Below, piece after piece: positions 18,006 through 26,507 of a DNA stretch of 64,000 nt. The stretch is taken from assembly GCF_026735165.1 (NCBI RefSeq), contig NZ_JAPQES010000004.1, positions 248,001 to 312,000 of the forward strand, written 5' to 3'. This DNA is from Clostridium ganghwense (GTDB lineage Bacteria > Bacillota > Clostridia > Clostridiales > Clostridiaceae). The stretch's first letter is position 1. Each line of letters begins with the position of its first letter. The notes under the pieces are model-generated. The model was not told where the DNA came from and did not search any database. It was given only the letters and a program-made list of their open reading frames with translations. The position numbers and the translations under genes are program-made.

Positions 18006-18476
18006 ATGGTTTTAGCACATGCTATGTGGACTCATGGACATAGTATACAGATAGAATATCCGGAACGCATTGCTTCAATTAAGCGAGCAGGATTTTATGC
18101 TCAAATTAAAGGTAAGCCGGGTACAAGAAACTGGTTTCATTTCGCAATACCTACACCAGTAATTGTAAACAGTAAGAGACTCCAAGTAGGATCAGTGTTA
18201 ATTAGATTTAAAACAGGTTCTACGGATACTTCTATTAATTCAGTGCATATATATGATGGTGAAAGAAAAATTGCTTCATTTGATAACCTTGATTTATCTC
18301 CTAGACAGTTTGAAACGAGACGATTTAAAATACCTGGTAATCCAAAAATAAAATTTGGTCTTGGAATCTCAATTGGTGTTGGTTTTGGCGTTGAGTCAAT
18401 GTCTCATAGTATGGAATTTAGTTCCGCTGGATGTGATTTTTTAGATACTTTCATAGTATATCCTAAATTAGAATAA
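18006..18476 (+). CDS. Uncharacterised beta-rich protein
   Basis: A frame is open from 17880, but the ATG at 18006 has GGAGG nine bases upstream and begins the part that looks conserved (MVLAHAMWTHGHSIQIEYPE). Other starts (TTG at 17955 with GGAGG, ATG at 17967) would add short tails. The 156-residue product is soluble and rich in alternating hydrophobic residues, with NWFHFAIPTPVIV, a GSVLIRFKTG strand and a glycine-rich GLGISIGVGFGVES stretch, suggesting a beta-sandwich. It faintly resembles small DUF6623-type proteins; I do not assign a function. A strong terminator follows. Confidence 0.6.
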   Translation: MVLAHAMWTHGHSIQIEYPERIASIKRAGFYAQIKGKPGTRNWFHFAIPTPVIVNSKRLQVGSVLIRFKTGSTDTSINSVHIYDGERKIASFDNLDLSPRQFETRRFKIPGNPKIKFGLGISIGVGFGVESMSHSMEFSSAGCDFLDTFIVYPKLE

Positions 18477-18536
18477 TGAAAAATATTTAATTTATATAAG
18501 TAGAAATGTGTTTTATAAATAATTTCATACTTTTAA

Positions 18537-18589
18537 AAAATCCTACTCAATTCTGCGACAAGATGCCGTATAGAATTGGATAGGATTTT
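18537..18589. terminator. Bidirectional terminator
   Basis: 18-bp arms at 18537-18554 and 18572-18589 (AAAATCCTA..CAATTCT and partner) with one dinucleotide mismatch; serves the beta-rich protein gene and the convergent small HTH gene. Confidence 0.85.
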
Positions 18590-18609
18590 CTTAAATAAAC
18601 CAATTTCTA

Positions 18610-18798
18610 TTACATAAAATTATTTTCAAAAACATTTTCCTTATAATACTCTGAAAGTATTTCTTTCTCTCCATTTGTCAATGATATAACCCCATTTTCC
18701 TTATCTATATATTCAGCTGCTGATATATTTAAAAGCTCAGCCATTTCTTCTACTTTTTCTCCATTTTCAAGTCTTATACTTTTTAGATTGGTTTTCAC
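18610..18798 (-). CDS. Small XRE-like HTH protein
   Basis: A 62-residue protein starting at GTG 18798 with GAGGTG five bases before. The sequence NLKSIRLENGEKVEEMAELLNISAA..IDKENGVISL has the spacing of a Cro/C1-type helix-turn-helix, though with weaker hydrophobic positions than usual and no C-terminal sensor domain. It could be a small DNA-binding or anti-repressor protein. Monocistronic; its target is unknown. Confidence 0.6.
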   Translation of the reverse strand: MKTNLKSIRLENGEKVEEMAELLNISAAEYIDKENGVISLTNGEKEILSEYYKENVFENNFM

Positions 18799-18879
18799 AT
18801 TATCACCTCTTGACTTGTTTTATTATATTAATATTATTAGTACTCCTTGGCCAAACTATACTAAAATTAAAATCAAAAT

Positions 18880-18915
18880 AATCACCATTTCAGTCTATAT
18901 ATGAAATGGTGATTT
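18880..18915 (-). terminator. Terminator of the DMT exporter gene
   Basis: Perfect 13-bp stem AATCACCATTTCA (18880-18892) with its complement (18902-18914); T-rich tail on the minus strand. Confidence 0.75.
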
Positions 18916-18936
18916 AAATATTAAATAATATGTATT

Positions 18937-19830
18937 TTATATATTTATTTGTACTTTTTGCTTAACTCTTTCTGTTATAGTGAGAACTAACACAGAGAAA
19001 ATTATTAATATAGTACCAATTACTATAGAAAAAGTTATTTCTTCCTTTAAAATTATTATTCCTAATATTACACTAACAATGGGTTCAAAAGTACTTAATA
19101 TGGAAGCATTAGAAGAACCAATTATTTTAATTCCTTTCATAAAAGCTACAAGTGCTAGTAATGTTGAAATAATAGCTATACACAAACTATCTATAGCTAT
19201 ATAATAAGAAATTTCTAATTTAATACCTACTGTAAATTCTCCAAATATAAAAATACATATTGCTGATATTAGAGTTACATAAAAGGTACTTACTAACACA
19301 TTCATTTCTTTAACTTCTCCTTTATCAACCCCAATAATATATATTGAATAAAAAACTCCAGAAATAATTGCAAGAAATACTCCTTTGGGATTAATTTGAA
19401 TATTTTTAGTATATATTAAACAATAAACTCCTACAACTGAAAATATAAGCGAAAGAATTTTACCTAAATGTATTTTTTCTTTATAAATCAAAACCATCAA
19501 AATCGTAACAACAGCTGGATATACAAAATGTAACGTTGTAGCTAGTCCTGAAGATACATAATTGTAAGATAAAAAAAGACAAATGGTTGTACTTGCATAT
19601 CCTATAACACCTAAAAATAGTAAACTGAAAAATTGTTTTTTATTTATTTTAAAATCTACTTTTTTTATAAAAAAATATAACAATAATATAATAGCTGTAA
19701 TTAAAACTCTAAAAAATAATACAGTCATAGAATTTGTTCCTCTACTACAAGCATCTTTCGTCCAGATTGGCGTTAATCCAAAAGCAGCAGAAGATAGCAT
19801 TGAATAAATAATTCCATGTATTTTTTTCAT
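18937..19830 (-). CDS. DMT-superfamily transporter (EamA type)
   Basis: A 297-residue membrane protein with about ten helices arranged as two EamA repeats: GLTPIWTKDAC in helix 1, SSGLATTLHFVYPAVVTI at the end of the first repeat, and SSNASILSTFEPIVSVILG at the end of the second. Members export amino acids, nucleosides or other metabolites; substrate is not readable. It has its own promoter, overlapped by a long palindrome (19861-19894), so its expression is likely induced by an effector. Confidence 0.88.
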   Translation of the reverse strand: MKKIHGIIYSMLSSAAFGLTPIWTKDACSRGTNSMTVLFFRVLITAIILLLYFFIKKVDFKINKKQFFSLLFLGVIGYASTTICLFLSYNYVSSGLATTLHFVYPAVVTILMVLIYKEKIHLGKILSLIFSVVGVYCLIYTKNIQINPKGVFLAIISGVFYSIYIIGVDKGEVKEMNVLVSTFYVTLISAICIFIFGEFTVGIKLEISYYIAIDSLCIAIISTLLALVAFMKGIKIIGSSNASILSTFEPIVSVILGIIILKEEITFSIVIGTILIIFSVLVLTITERVKQKVQINI

Positions 19831-19860
19831 ATTTCATTTCCTCTTTTACATTAATAAAAA

Positions 19861-19903
19861 ATTCCAAATAATATTATACTATATTATTTGGAATAAGTGT
19901 CAA
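19861..19903 (-). promoter_or_regulatory. Promoter and palindromic operator of the DMT exporter gene
   Basis: TTGACA (19898-19903 on the minus strand) and TATAAT (19873-19878) are 19 bp apart. A perfect 14-bp inverted repeat, ATTCCAAATAATAT at 19861-19874 with its complement at 19881-19894, covers the spacer and the -10 box. Confidence 0.7.
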
Positions 19904-19910
19904 TTTTTTA

Positions 19911-21011
19911 TTATTTTTTCAATCTATTTACATATATTCTTACAATATCTTTTTTTGTAACTTTATCTGGATGATTTTTTAATTTAGCTGCATTATTTAT
20001 TATGGTTTCTGAATACTTATCTATTTCTTCTTCATTGATTAAAATATCCTTATCCATAATTGCTTTTATAAATTCTTCAAGTTCTTCAAGATTGTTTAGT
20101 TTCATACATTCTAATATTTTATTTACCTTTTTCTTATCACTGCACATTTCTAAATATGATTTAAGTAAAAGTCCATTGGCTTTTCCATGTGGAACTCCTT
20201 TGAAATATGTTAATGAATATCCCATTCCATGTGGAAGAGAAGTACCTGTTTGAGCAATTACTATCCCACCTAGTGTTGAAATAAGAAGAAGTTTTTCACG
20301 AATTTCATAAGTAAATTCTCTCTTTTTAAGTGCTTCCATACATTCTCCAAACAAGCTAACTCCCTTTTCTGCAGCAGCATCACTTAAAACATTTGCCTTT
20401 GTTGTTAAATATCCCTCTACTAAGTGAGATAATGCATCTACAGCTGTATTTATAGTAACACTATCTGGAGTTGTCATTAAATATTTAGAATCTAAAAGAG
20501 CAACTTTTGGAAAAATCTTTTGTGAAAAATTTCTTTTAGTTTTAACTCTATGGTCTGTAAAAATTGCATATGGCGTTACTTCTGTTCCTGTTCCTGCTGT
20601 AGTAGGTATAGCTATTATAGGAATAGATTCTAACTTCTGCTCAGAAAATAAATCTTCTACAGAGGCATTTTCATTTTTTATTAATATTCCTATACCCTTT
20701 GCTGAATCAATAGGAGAACCACCACCAATTCCTATTATAAAATCTACACCTTCCATCTTTCCTTTGTCAGCAGCTTTTTCCACTGTTTCTAAAGAAGGAT
20801 TTTCTTCTATTTCATTAAAAATACAATAATCTATGTTTTTCTCTTTCAAAATATTTATTACGTCATCTAATGAACCATTTCTTTTAGAAGAATTTCTACC
20901 TGTTATAATAAAAGCTTTTTTACCGTAATTTGTAAATAAATCAGCCTTTTCATTTATTATATTTTTTCCATAAAAAACTTCTGTGGACATAAAATATCTG
21001 AAGTCCTTCAT
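19911..21011 (-). CDS. Iron-containing alcohol dehydrogenase (second)
   Basis: A 366-residue group III dehydrogenase with FYGKNIINEKADLF at the start, nucleotide-binding IGIGGGSPIDSAKG, TTAGTGTEVTPYA and metal-ligand segments AVDALSHLVEGY and LPHGMGYSL..VPHGKANG. It is only distantly similar to the alcohol dehydrogenase at 12.8 kb and is closer to the shorter Fe-ADHs acting on small aldehydes or diols. AAAGGAGATG precedes the ATG. Its promoter is centred on a palindrome, see 21058-21094. Confidence 0.9.
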   Translation of the reverse strand: MKDFRYFMSTEVFYGKNIINEKADLFTNYGKKAFIITGRNSSKRNGSLDDVINILKEKNIDYCIFNEIEENPSLETVEKAADKGKMEGVDFIIGIGGGSPIDSAKGIGILIKNENASVEDLFSEQKLESIPIIAIPTTAGTGTEVTPYAIFTDHRVKTKRNFSQKIFPKVALLDSKYLMTTPDSVTINTAVDALSHLVEGYLTTKANVLSDAAAEKGVSLFGECMEALKKREFTYEIREKLLLISTLGGIVIAQTGTSLPHGMGYSLTYFKGVPHGKANGLLLKSYLEMCSDKKKVNKILECMKLNNLEELEEFIKAIMDKDILINEEEIDKYSETIINNAAKLKNHPDKVTKKDIVRIYVNRLKK

Positions 21012-21057
21012 AATTTATCATCTCCTTTTAATATCTCATATATATGCATTATCTACC

Positions 21058-21094
21058 ATTATAACTTATAATCTTTTAGCTGTGCAAAGCTAAA
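21058..21094 (-). promoter_or_regulatory. Promoter with palindrome on the -35 box, alcohol dehydrogenase 2
   Basis: Minus strand TTGCAC (21082-21087) and TATAAT (21058-21063), 18 bp apart. TTTAGCT (21075-21081) and AGCTAAA (21088-21094) flank the -35 hexamer exactly, so a protein bound here would block it. Confidence 0.6.
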
Positions 21095-21154
21095 GAATAA
21101 GCATTATCATTTATACATATGTTTACATATATTGAATACATGTATACTTAATGT

Positions 21155-21182
21155 TTGACAAACACAAATTATGTCATATTAA
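21155..21182 (+). promoter_or_regulatory. Promoter of the glycerophosphodiesterase-MFS operon
   Basis: TTGACA at 21155-21160 and TATTAA at 21177-21182, spacer 16 bp. Its position shows that an ATG at 21151 cannot be the start of the downstream gene. Confidence 0.6.
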
Positions 21183-21201
21183 CAATAAGGAGTTGACTGC
21201 T

Positions 21202-21951
21202 GTGCTCATAAATTATGCACATAGAGGTGCAAGTGCCTACTATCCTGAAAACACTATGCTAGCTTTTGAAAAAGCCTTAAAACTCGGAGCTACTGGAATT
21301 GAAACAGATGTACAAATGACTAAAGATGGAATACCAATATTAATGCATAATGAACTAGTTAATAGGACGACTAACGGAAGAGGCCTTGTTAAAAATTACA
21401 CCTATAAAGAAATTAGAAAATTAGATGCTGGTTCGTGGTTTAGAAAAGATTTCAAAGGACTTAAAGTACCTTCTCTTGAAGAACTTATGGAATTTTTAAA
21501 ATGTAAAAATATAAAATTAAACATTGAGTTAAAAAATAATATAGTTCTATATGAAGGAATTGAAAAAAAGGTACTAGATATGGTGTATAAATATAACATG
21601 CAGAATAGAGTAATAATATCCAGCTTTAATCACTATACTCTTGAAAAATGCAAAGAAATTTCTCAAGAAATAAAAATTGGACTTTTGTACGTTTCAGGTT
21701 TATATGAACCTGAGAAATACGCAAAACGCTTAAAAGGCGAAGCTCTTCATCCTTACTTTTATTCTCTTATGCTCCCTGGAATAATTGAGGAAATACAGGA
21801 AGCTGGTATTATGATAAATACTTATACCGTTGATGAAAAAAAATATATGAGATTCTTCGTGGATAAAGGTGTAGATGGGATAATCACAAATTATCCAGAT
21901 AAGCTAAATAAGGTTTTGGAGTACCATAATGAAAAAAGAAAACTATATTAA
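21202..21951 (+). CDS. Glycerophosphodiester phosphodiesterase
   Basis: Starts at GTG 21202, nine bases after AAGGAG; the promoter lies downstream of the only upstream ATG. The 249-residue cytoplasmic GDPD-type enzyme hydrolyses glycerophosphodiesters to glycerol 3-phosphate and an alcohol. Signatures: NYAHRGASAYYPENT (catalytic His, Arg), GIETDVQMTKDG (metal Glu/Asp), LMHNELVNRTTNG with the second His, and NIELKNN. The C-terminus ends in DGIITNYPDKL. Overlaps the next gene by 23 bases, so the two are one operon. Confidence 0.92.
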   Translation: MLINYAHRGASAYYPENTMLAFEKALKLGATGIETDVQMTKDGIPILMHNELVNRTTNGRGLVKNYTYKEIRKLDAGSWFRKDFKGLKVPSLEELMEFLKCKNIKLNIELKNNIVLYEGIEKKVLDMVYKYNMQNRVIISSFNHYTLEKCKEISQEIKIGLLYVSGLYEPEKYAKRLKGEALHPYFYSLMLPGIIEEIQEAGIMINTYTVDEKKYMRFFVDKGVDGIITNYPDKLNKVLEYHNEKRKLY

Positions 21952-23110
21952 GACCTTTTTATTAGGCTTTGGTTTTTTTTCTATTAGTGTAACTTGGTCT
22001 ATATATAATTCATTTATTCCCAAGATATTAAGTAACTATTTAAACAGTGCTGCTATAATAGGCTTCATAATGACTATTGATAACTATTTTGCTCTATTTA
22101 TACAACCTGCTGTAGGACGTCTTAGTGATAGTATAGATACAAGATTTGGACGAAGAATGCCTTTTATAATGATTGGAATGCCCTTAGCAGCTGTATTTTT
22201 ATTTGTATTACCCAACTATAAAAATCTTGGAATGCTTATAGCCTTTCTTATATTAATGAATCTTTCTATGAGCATATTCAGATCGCCAGTTATAGCTCTT
22301 ATGCCTGATTTAACTCCTACTAAACATAGAAGTAAAGCAAATAGTATAATAAACTTTATGGGTGGAATAGGTGCTATAACCGCATATTGTTTTGGTTCAA
22401 TGCTTTGGGACAAAGGTAATCAATATCCTTTTTATATGGCTGGTATTTTAATGCTAGTTTCTCTTTTAATTTTGTTTCTATTTATAAAAGAAAAAAGAGA
22501 TGCTTTAAACTATACAAATAATAAAGAAGTTAAGAAAAAGAAAAGTTTAATTGGAATAAAATGTTTAAAACAAAAAAATACTCTATTTTTATTAATTGCA
22601 ATCTCCAGCTTGTTTATAGCTTATCAAGGGGTAGAAGCATTTTTCACAATCTATGGTGAAAAATTTCTTAATATATCTGTAAAATCAACAGTTTTTTCTT
22701 TTACTTTCATATCATTATCATTTTTAATTTTTGCAATTCCTGCTGGAATAATCGGAACTAAGTTTGGAAAAAAGAAAACAATAAGCATGGGAATTTTAGG
22801 GCTCATTATATGCTTTACTTCATTAACTTTTATAAGAAATATTAACTTGATAAGAGTTGTATTTATTATTTGCGGAATGTTTTGGGCTTTTATAAATATA
22901 AATTCTTATCCCTTGGTTATTGATATGGCACCTAAAGGTGAAGTTGGAACCTATACAGGATTGTACTATATGTTTTGTTCACTTGCTTCTATCATATCGC
23001 CACCTTTATTAGGCTCTATCATAGATTTAATTGGATATAAATACATGTTTGTATATGGTTCAGTATTCTTTTTTATATCTTTTATTTTAATAAGAAAAGT
23101 CAAAATATAA
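21929..23110 (+). CDS. MFS transporter, GPH/SLC45-like
   Basis: A 393-residue twelve-helix major facilitator protein. The layout resembles glycoside/sucrose-type (GPH or SLC45-like) symporters: QPAVGRLSDSIDTRFGRRMPFIMIG in loop 2-3, SIFRSPVIALMPDL and HRSKANSIINFMGG in helices 4-5, and GTKFGKKKTISMG in loop 8-9. It overlaps the glycerophosphodiesterase gene, so it may import a glycerol-, glycoside- or phosphodiester-related compound, which is inference from context only. TTGGAG precedes its ATG. Confidence 0.83.
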   Translation: MKKENYIKTFLLGFGFFSISVTWSIYNSFIPKILSNYLNSAAIIGFIMTIDNYFALFIQPAVGRLSDSIDTRFGRRMPFIMIGMPLAAVFLFVLPNYKNLGMLIAFLILMNLSMSIFRSPVIALMPDLTPTKHRSKANSIINFMGGIGAITAYCFGSMLWDKGNQYPFYMAGILMLVSLLILFLFIKEKRDALNYTNNKEVKKKKSLIGIKCLKQKNTLFLLIAISSLFIAYQGVEAFFTIYGEKFLNISVKSTVFSFTFISLSFLIFAIPAGIIGTKFGKKKTISMGILGLIICFTSLTFIRNINLIRVVFIICGMFWAFININSYPLVIDMAPKGEVGTYTGLYYMFCSLASIISPPLLGSIIDLIGYKYMFVYGSVFFFISFILIRKVKI

Positions 23111-23113
23111 AAA

Positions 23114-23192
23114 AGTTTACAAGTTGTAAACTCTCACTAAAATTTAATTGCTTTGCTGAGTCTAGTATCATTTATACTAAAATCAGCAAAGC
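23114..23192. terminator. Two stem-loops between the MFS gene and the convergent unknown gene
   Basis: AGTTTACAA/TTGTAAACT (23114-23132), then GCTTTGCTGA (23150-23159) pairing with TCAGCAAAGC (23183-23192) with a nested TAGTAT/ATACTA stem. T runs are weak, so termination efficiency is uncertain. Confidence 0.55.
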
Positions 23193-23219
23193 ATATTAAT
23201 TTCTTAACTATAAATTAAA

Positions 23220-23879
23220 TTACCAATCATATTTAACAGGTGTACCAACTTCTCTATTGAAATGAAAAAAAGCTATAAGCATTCTTGCTGACTCACTGTC
23301 AATCTCTTGTGCAAGATTCATTTCTTTAGAAACTCTTTTGTATTCTATTAATAATCTATCTTCTGCAAGACTAGGAAAAGTTGCTCCCATACCTGATGTC
23401 ATATTTAGCTCTTCATAAGGAAGAACTCTAACAAATAATAAAGTATCTGTATCTCCTGTTTGACTAAAATTCATATCTGTTAATCTAACATTCTTAACTC
23501 TATTAAATGCATCTTTTAAGAAAACTAAATTTTTAGAAGGAGAAATATTTACTACTCTAAACAAAGACATATATGAATTTTCTAATGCTTTAAGCATTGC
23601 CTCTTCCAATTCATTTTCTGCCCCTACATTTTCTCTATATAATTGAACTATAGATTTTCCATTAACCTTATATTCATTAATTACAAAATCAAGTAAAAAC
23701 AACATTTCACTTTCTGCCTTAGGTGCTATATTACCCTTAGAATCCAGCATACCTAATATTCTAGCAGAATTTAGAACAACCTGTTCATCTATACTTGAAT
23801 TTACATAATTCATTATTTTTGTAGCTATAAACATTCTTTCATGCTCTCTATAAGCCTTATATCTTTCTAAATTATCCAT
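23220..23879 (-). CDS. Conserved hypothetical protein
   Basis: A 219-residue soluble protein with no signal or membrane segment and an AAGGGGAG site before its ATG. It is mainly helical at first (KAYREHERMFIATKIMNYV, AESEMLFLLDFVINEY) and then has a mixed region with TGDTDTLLFVRVLP and a C-terminal RMLIAFFHFNREVG. I recognise no family. It lies upstream of no obvious partner; the next gene on the same strand is a DUF502 protein 83 bases further upstream. Confidence 0.65.
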   Translation of the reverse strand: MDNLERYKAYREHERMFIATKIMNYVNSSIDEQVVLNSARILGMLDSKGNIAPKAESEMLFLLDFVINEYKVNGKSIVQLYRENVGAENELEEAMLKALENSYMSLFRVVNISPSKNLVFLKDAFNRVKNVRLTDMNFSQTGDTDTLLFVRVLPYEELNMTSGMGATFPSLAEDRLLIEYKRVSKEMNLAQEIDSESARMLIAFFHFNREVGTPVKYDW

Positions 23880-23962
23880 AAAAAGCTCCCCTTTATCTTA
23901 TATATATCCTGATATTTATAATACATTATAACATCAATATATTAATTTTCTTAACTTTCTTA

Positions 23963-24544
23963 TTATTTTTTAAAGCTGTTAGGAGTAATCGCCCCCATTG
24001 AAACTATTGCTTTTATTGCTTCATCTACTGATATATCCAAGAATTCTACATTTTCAGTATCCACATATATTAAAAACCCATTAGTTGGATTAGGCGTAGT
24101 AGGAATAAACACAGCTATCTTTTCCTTATCTGACATCTTAATTTCATTGTTAGTAACAAAGCCTATACTTTTCATTCCCTTGCTTGGGAAATCTATTGAA
24201 ACAACCTTACTAAATTTTTGACCATCATTACTCGAAAACATCTTACTAACTTCTTTAACAGCAGAATAAATACTTTGAGCTACTGGTATTCTTGAAACTG
24301 TTTTTTCAATAAATGAAAACAACTTTTGACCTAAATAATATTTAGTAATAAAACCTACTAAAAGAATAAATACAACAGTAGTTAAAAACCCAACACCTAC
24401 TACTCTTTTACCGTAAAAGAATTCCACAATACCTGCTGAAAACGAATCTATAATCATAAATAATTGATACAATATGAATATTGTTAAACCTATAGGCAAA
24501 ATAGCTGTTATTCCAGCTAAAAATACATTCAATATTTTTTTCAT
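23963..24544 (-). CDS. DUF502 membrane protein
   Basis: A 193-residue protein with two N-terminal membrane helices (GITAILPIGLTIFILYQLF and VVGVGFLTTVVFILLVGFI) and a soluble C-terminal part containing SRIPVAQSIYSAVKEV and FIPTTPNPTNGFLIYV, which are the DUF502 signatures. The family is widespread in bacteria and plants, with no established biochemical role. The ATG at 24544 has AAGGGG before it; an open upstream extension to 24649 overlaps the promoter and is not coding. Confidence 0.88.
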   Translation of the reverse strand: MKKILNVFLAGITAILPIGLTIFILYQLFMIIDSFSAGIVEFFYGKRVVGVGFLTTVVFILLVGFITKYYLGQKLFSFIEKTVSRIPVAQSIYSAVKEVSKMFSSNDGQKFSKVVSIDFPSKGMKSIGFVTNNEIKMSDKEKIAVFIPTTPNPTNGFLIYVDTENVEFLDISVDEAIKAIVSMGAITPNSFKK

Positions 24545-24597
24545 AATTTTCCCCTTCTTCAATATATTAGTTAATATCATTTCCATTTTACAAATAT

Positions 24598-24625
24598 ATA
24601 ATACTATTTTATTATAGCTTGTCAA
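24598..24625 (-). promoter_or_regulatory. Promoter of the DUF502 gene
   Basis: Minus strand TTGACA (24620-24625) and TATTAT (24598-24603), spacer 16 bp. Confidence 0.6.
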
Positions 24626-24830
24626 TAAATCGAATATTATCACATACATTATAGTTATAATTACTGTAACGCAAACTTATATTTAAAGTGAGAAAAAACA
24701 ATACACAAATAGATTTTTCTTTTAAAAATATGAAATTTAAGTTATACTTAATTTCAATATATAAAATATTTTCTATTATTTTTATATATTCCATTGGGGT
24801 AATTGCATGTTTTTATAGTTTTGTATTTCT

Positions 24831-24860
24831 AAAAATAATTAATTGTGATTAATTATTTTT
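24831..24860. promoter_or_regulatory. Perfect palindrome upstream of the lactate dehydrogenase operon
   Basis: AAAAATAATTAAT (24831-24843), loop TGTG, and the exact complement (24848-24860), about 65 bp before the gene. It could be a repressor site or a hairpin in the leader; AT-rich composition makes chance more likely than for the other palindromes here. Confidence 0.4.
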
Positions 24861-24923
24861 ATTTTCTTGCAAAAACTATTCATTCTGAATTTGAAGAAAT
24901 AATACAATTTAAAAGGGGGATAC

Positions 24924-26498
24924 GTGAAAATGCAAAATAGTCTTATAAGAAAAATTGAAAAAGAACATCAAGACTATCTTAGAGATGAGTCTCGTAAAAT
25001 TGGTAAAGCTGAATCTATTTCTTTCCCTAAAAATGAAAAAGAAGTTATAGATATTTTAGTAAACCTAAACCAAATTGAGACTTTAATAACCACTCAAGGT
25101 GCTCGTACCGGTATTGCTGCTAGTGCAGTTCCTCAAGGTGGACATATATTAAATTTAAGTAGGATGAATAAAATAACTGGGCTTCGATATGATGATAAAA
25201 CTCAAACTTTCTTTCTTAAAGTTCAACCTGGAGTTTTATTATCAGAAATAAGGAAATCCTTAAAAGATAAAGAATTTAATACAGAAAATTGGACAGAAGA
25301 ATCTATTTCTTCCCTAGAATTATTAAAAAAATCAGCTCCCTATTTTTTCTCACCAGACCCTACTGAATCTACAGCTTCTATAGGTGGTATGGTTGCTTGC
25401 AACGCTTCTGGAGCTTGTTCATTTAAATATGGTCCTACAAGAAACCATATAGAAGCTTTACGTATAGTTTTAGTAGATGGAGATGTAATTTCACTAAAAA
25501 GAGGACAAGAAAAAGCTTCTAGTGAACACTTTTCTCTAAAAACAAAATCTAAAAGACTTATAGAAGGTAATATACCAAGATATGATATGCCTAAAGTTAA
25601 AAATGCTTCTGGCTATTATTCAATAGAAAATATGGATTTAATAGACCTATTCATTGGGTCAGAAGGAACTCTTGGAGTTGTAACAGAAATTGAATTAAAG
25701 CTTTTAAAAGCCCCTGCTTCAATTTATGGATTAACTGCATTTTTTCCATCCGAAGAAAATGCATTAAAATTTGTCCAAGAAATTAGAAAAAAATCATCAC
25801 CAGCTGCTGTTGAATTTTTTAACTCTAAAGCATTAGATCTATTAAGAAAAGAAAAAGAAATAAATCCTGCTTTCAATAAACTTTTAGATTTACCTTCACA
25901 TTTTCATACAGCCATTTATGTTGAATATCATGGAGATAGTGAAGATTTAGTTAATACTATGGTAATGAAGGCTGGAGAAATAATAGAAAACTGTGGTGGA
26001 GATGAAAATAATACTTGGGTAGCTACTAATCCTCACGCCAAAGAGCAGCTTCATTTTTTTAGACATGCTGTTCCTGAAGCAGTAAATCTTCTTATTGATA
26101 AGCGTCGTAAAACAAATCCTGGTGTTACAAAGCTTGGAACGGATATGGCAGTTCCTGACTCAAGCCTTGAAGAAGTTATGGATTTATATAATAAATCCTT
26201 AGCACAATATAATCTTGACTCTGTAATGTTTGGTCATATAGGTAATAATCATATTCATGTTAATATTCTTCCTAATAACATGGATGATTATAATACAGGA
26301 AAACAATTATATAACAATTGGGCAGAAAAAATTGTAAAAATGGGTGGAACGGTTTCTGCTGAACACGGTATTGGTAAATTAAAAACAGCTTTGCTAAAGA
26401 AAATGATGAGTGAAAAAGGTATACAAGAAATGAAATCTTTAAAAAAGCTGTTTGATCCTGAAAATAGACTAAACAGTGGAAACCTTTTTGAGGAGTAG
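24924..26498 (+). CDS. FAD-linked lactate dehydrogenase (GlcD family), Etf-dependent
   Basis: A 524-residue flavoprotein of the GlcD/D-lactate dehydrogenase type: N-terminal PCMH FAD domain with TTQGARTGIAASAVPQGG and PDPTESTASIGGMVACNASG, GSEGTLGVVTEIELKL, then the C-terminal domain with MFGHIGNNHIHVN and SAEHGIGKLK. Directly followed by etfB and etfA, it matches the lactate dehydrogenase/Etf complexes of anaerobes (as in Acetobacterium), which oxidise lactate with NAD+ while consuming reduced ferredoxin. The GTG at 24924 lies four bases and the ATG at 24930 ten bases after AGGGGG; either may be used. Lactate stereochemistry is not certain. Confidence 0.85.
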   Translation: MKMQNSLIRKIEKEHQDYLRDESRKIGKAESISFPKNEKEVIDILVNLNQIETLITTQGARTGIAASAVPQGGHILNLSRMNKITGLRYDDKTQTFFLKVQPGVLLSEIRKSLKDKEFNTENWTEESISSLELLKKSAPYFFSPDPTESTASIGGMVACNASGACSFKYGPTRNHIEALRIVLVDGDVISLKRGQEKASSEHFSLKTKSKRLIEGNIPRYDMPKVKNASGYYSIENMDLIDLFIGSEGTLGVVTEIELKLLKAPASIYGLTAFFPSEENALKFVQEIRKKSSPAAVEFFNSKALDLLRKEKEINPAFNKLLDLPSHFHTAIYVEYHGDSEDLVNTMVMKAGEIIENCGGDENNTWVATNPHAKEQLHFFRHAVPEAVNLLIDKRRKTNPGVTKLGTDMAVPDSSLEEVMDLYNKSLAQYNLDSVMFGHIGNNHIHVNILPNNMDDYNTGKQLYNNWAEKIVKMGGTVSAEHGIGKLKTALLKKMMSEKGIQEMKSLKKLFDPENRLNSGNLFEE

Positions 26499-26507
26499 GT
26501 GAAGAAA

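Larger units (their letters stand above)
24545..24923. other. Divergent intergenic region, 379 bp
   Basis: Contains the minus-strand DUF502 promoter (24598-24625), a 13-bp-arm palindrome (24831-24860) upstream of the lactate dehydrogenase gene, and otherwise AT-rich sequence without a believable gene. Confidence 0.6.

Noticed and set aside
21151-21201. ATG at 21151 as the start of the glycerophosphodiesterase
   Set aside because: A TTGACA/TATTAA promoter lies downstream of it, and a ribosome site supports GTG 21202.
24612-24794. Open frame of 60 codons on the minus strand
   Set aside because: No ribosome site, overlaps the DUF502 promoter, composition is hydrophobic noise from AT-rich DNA.
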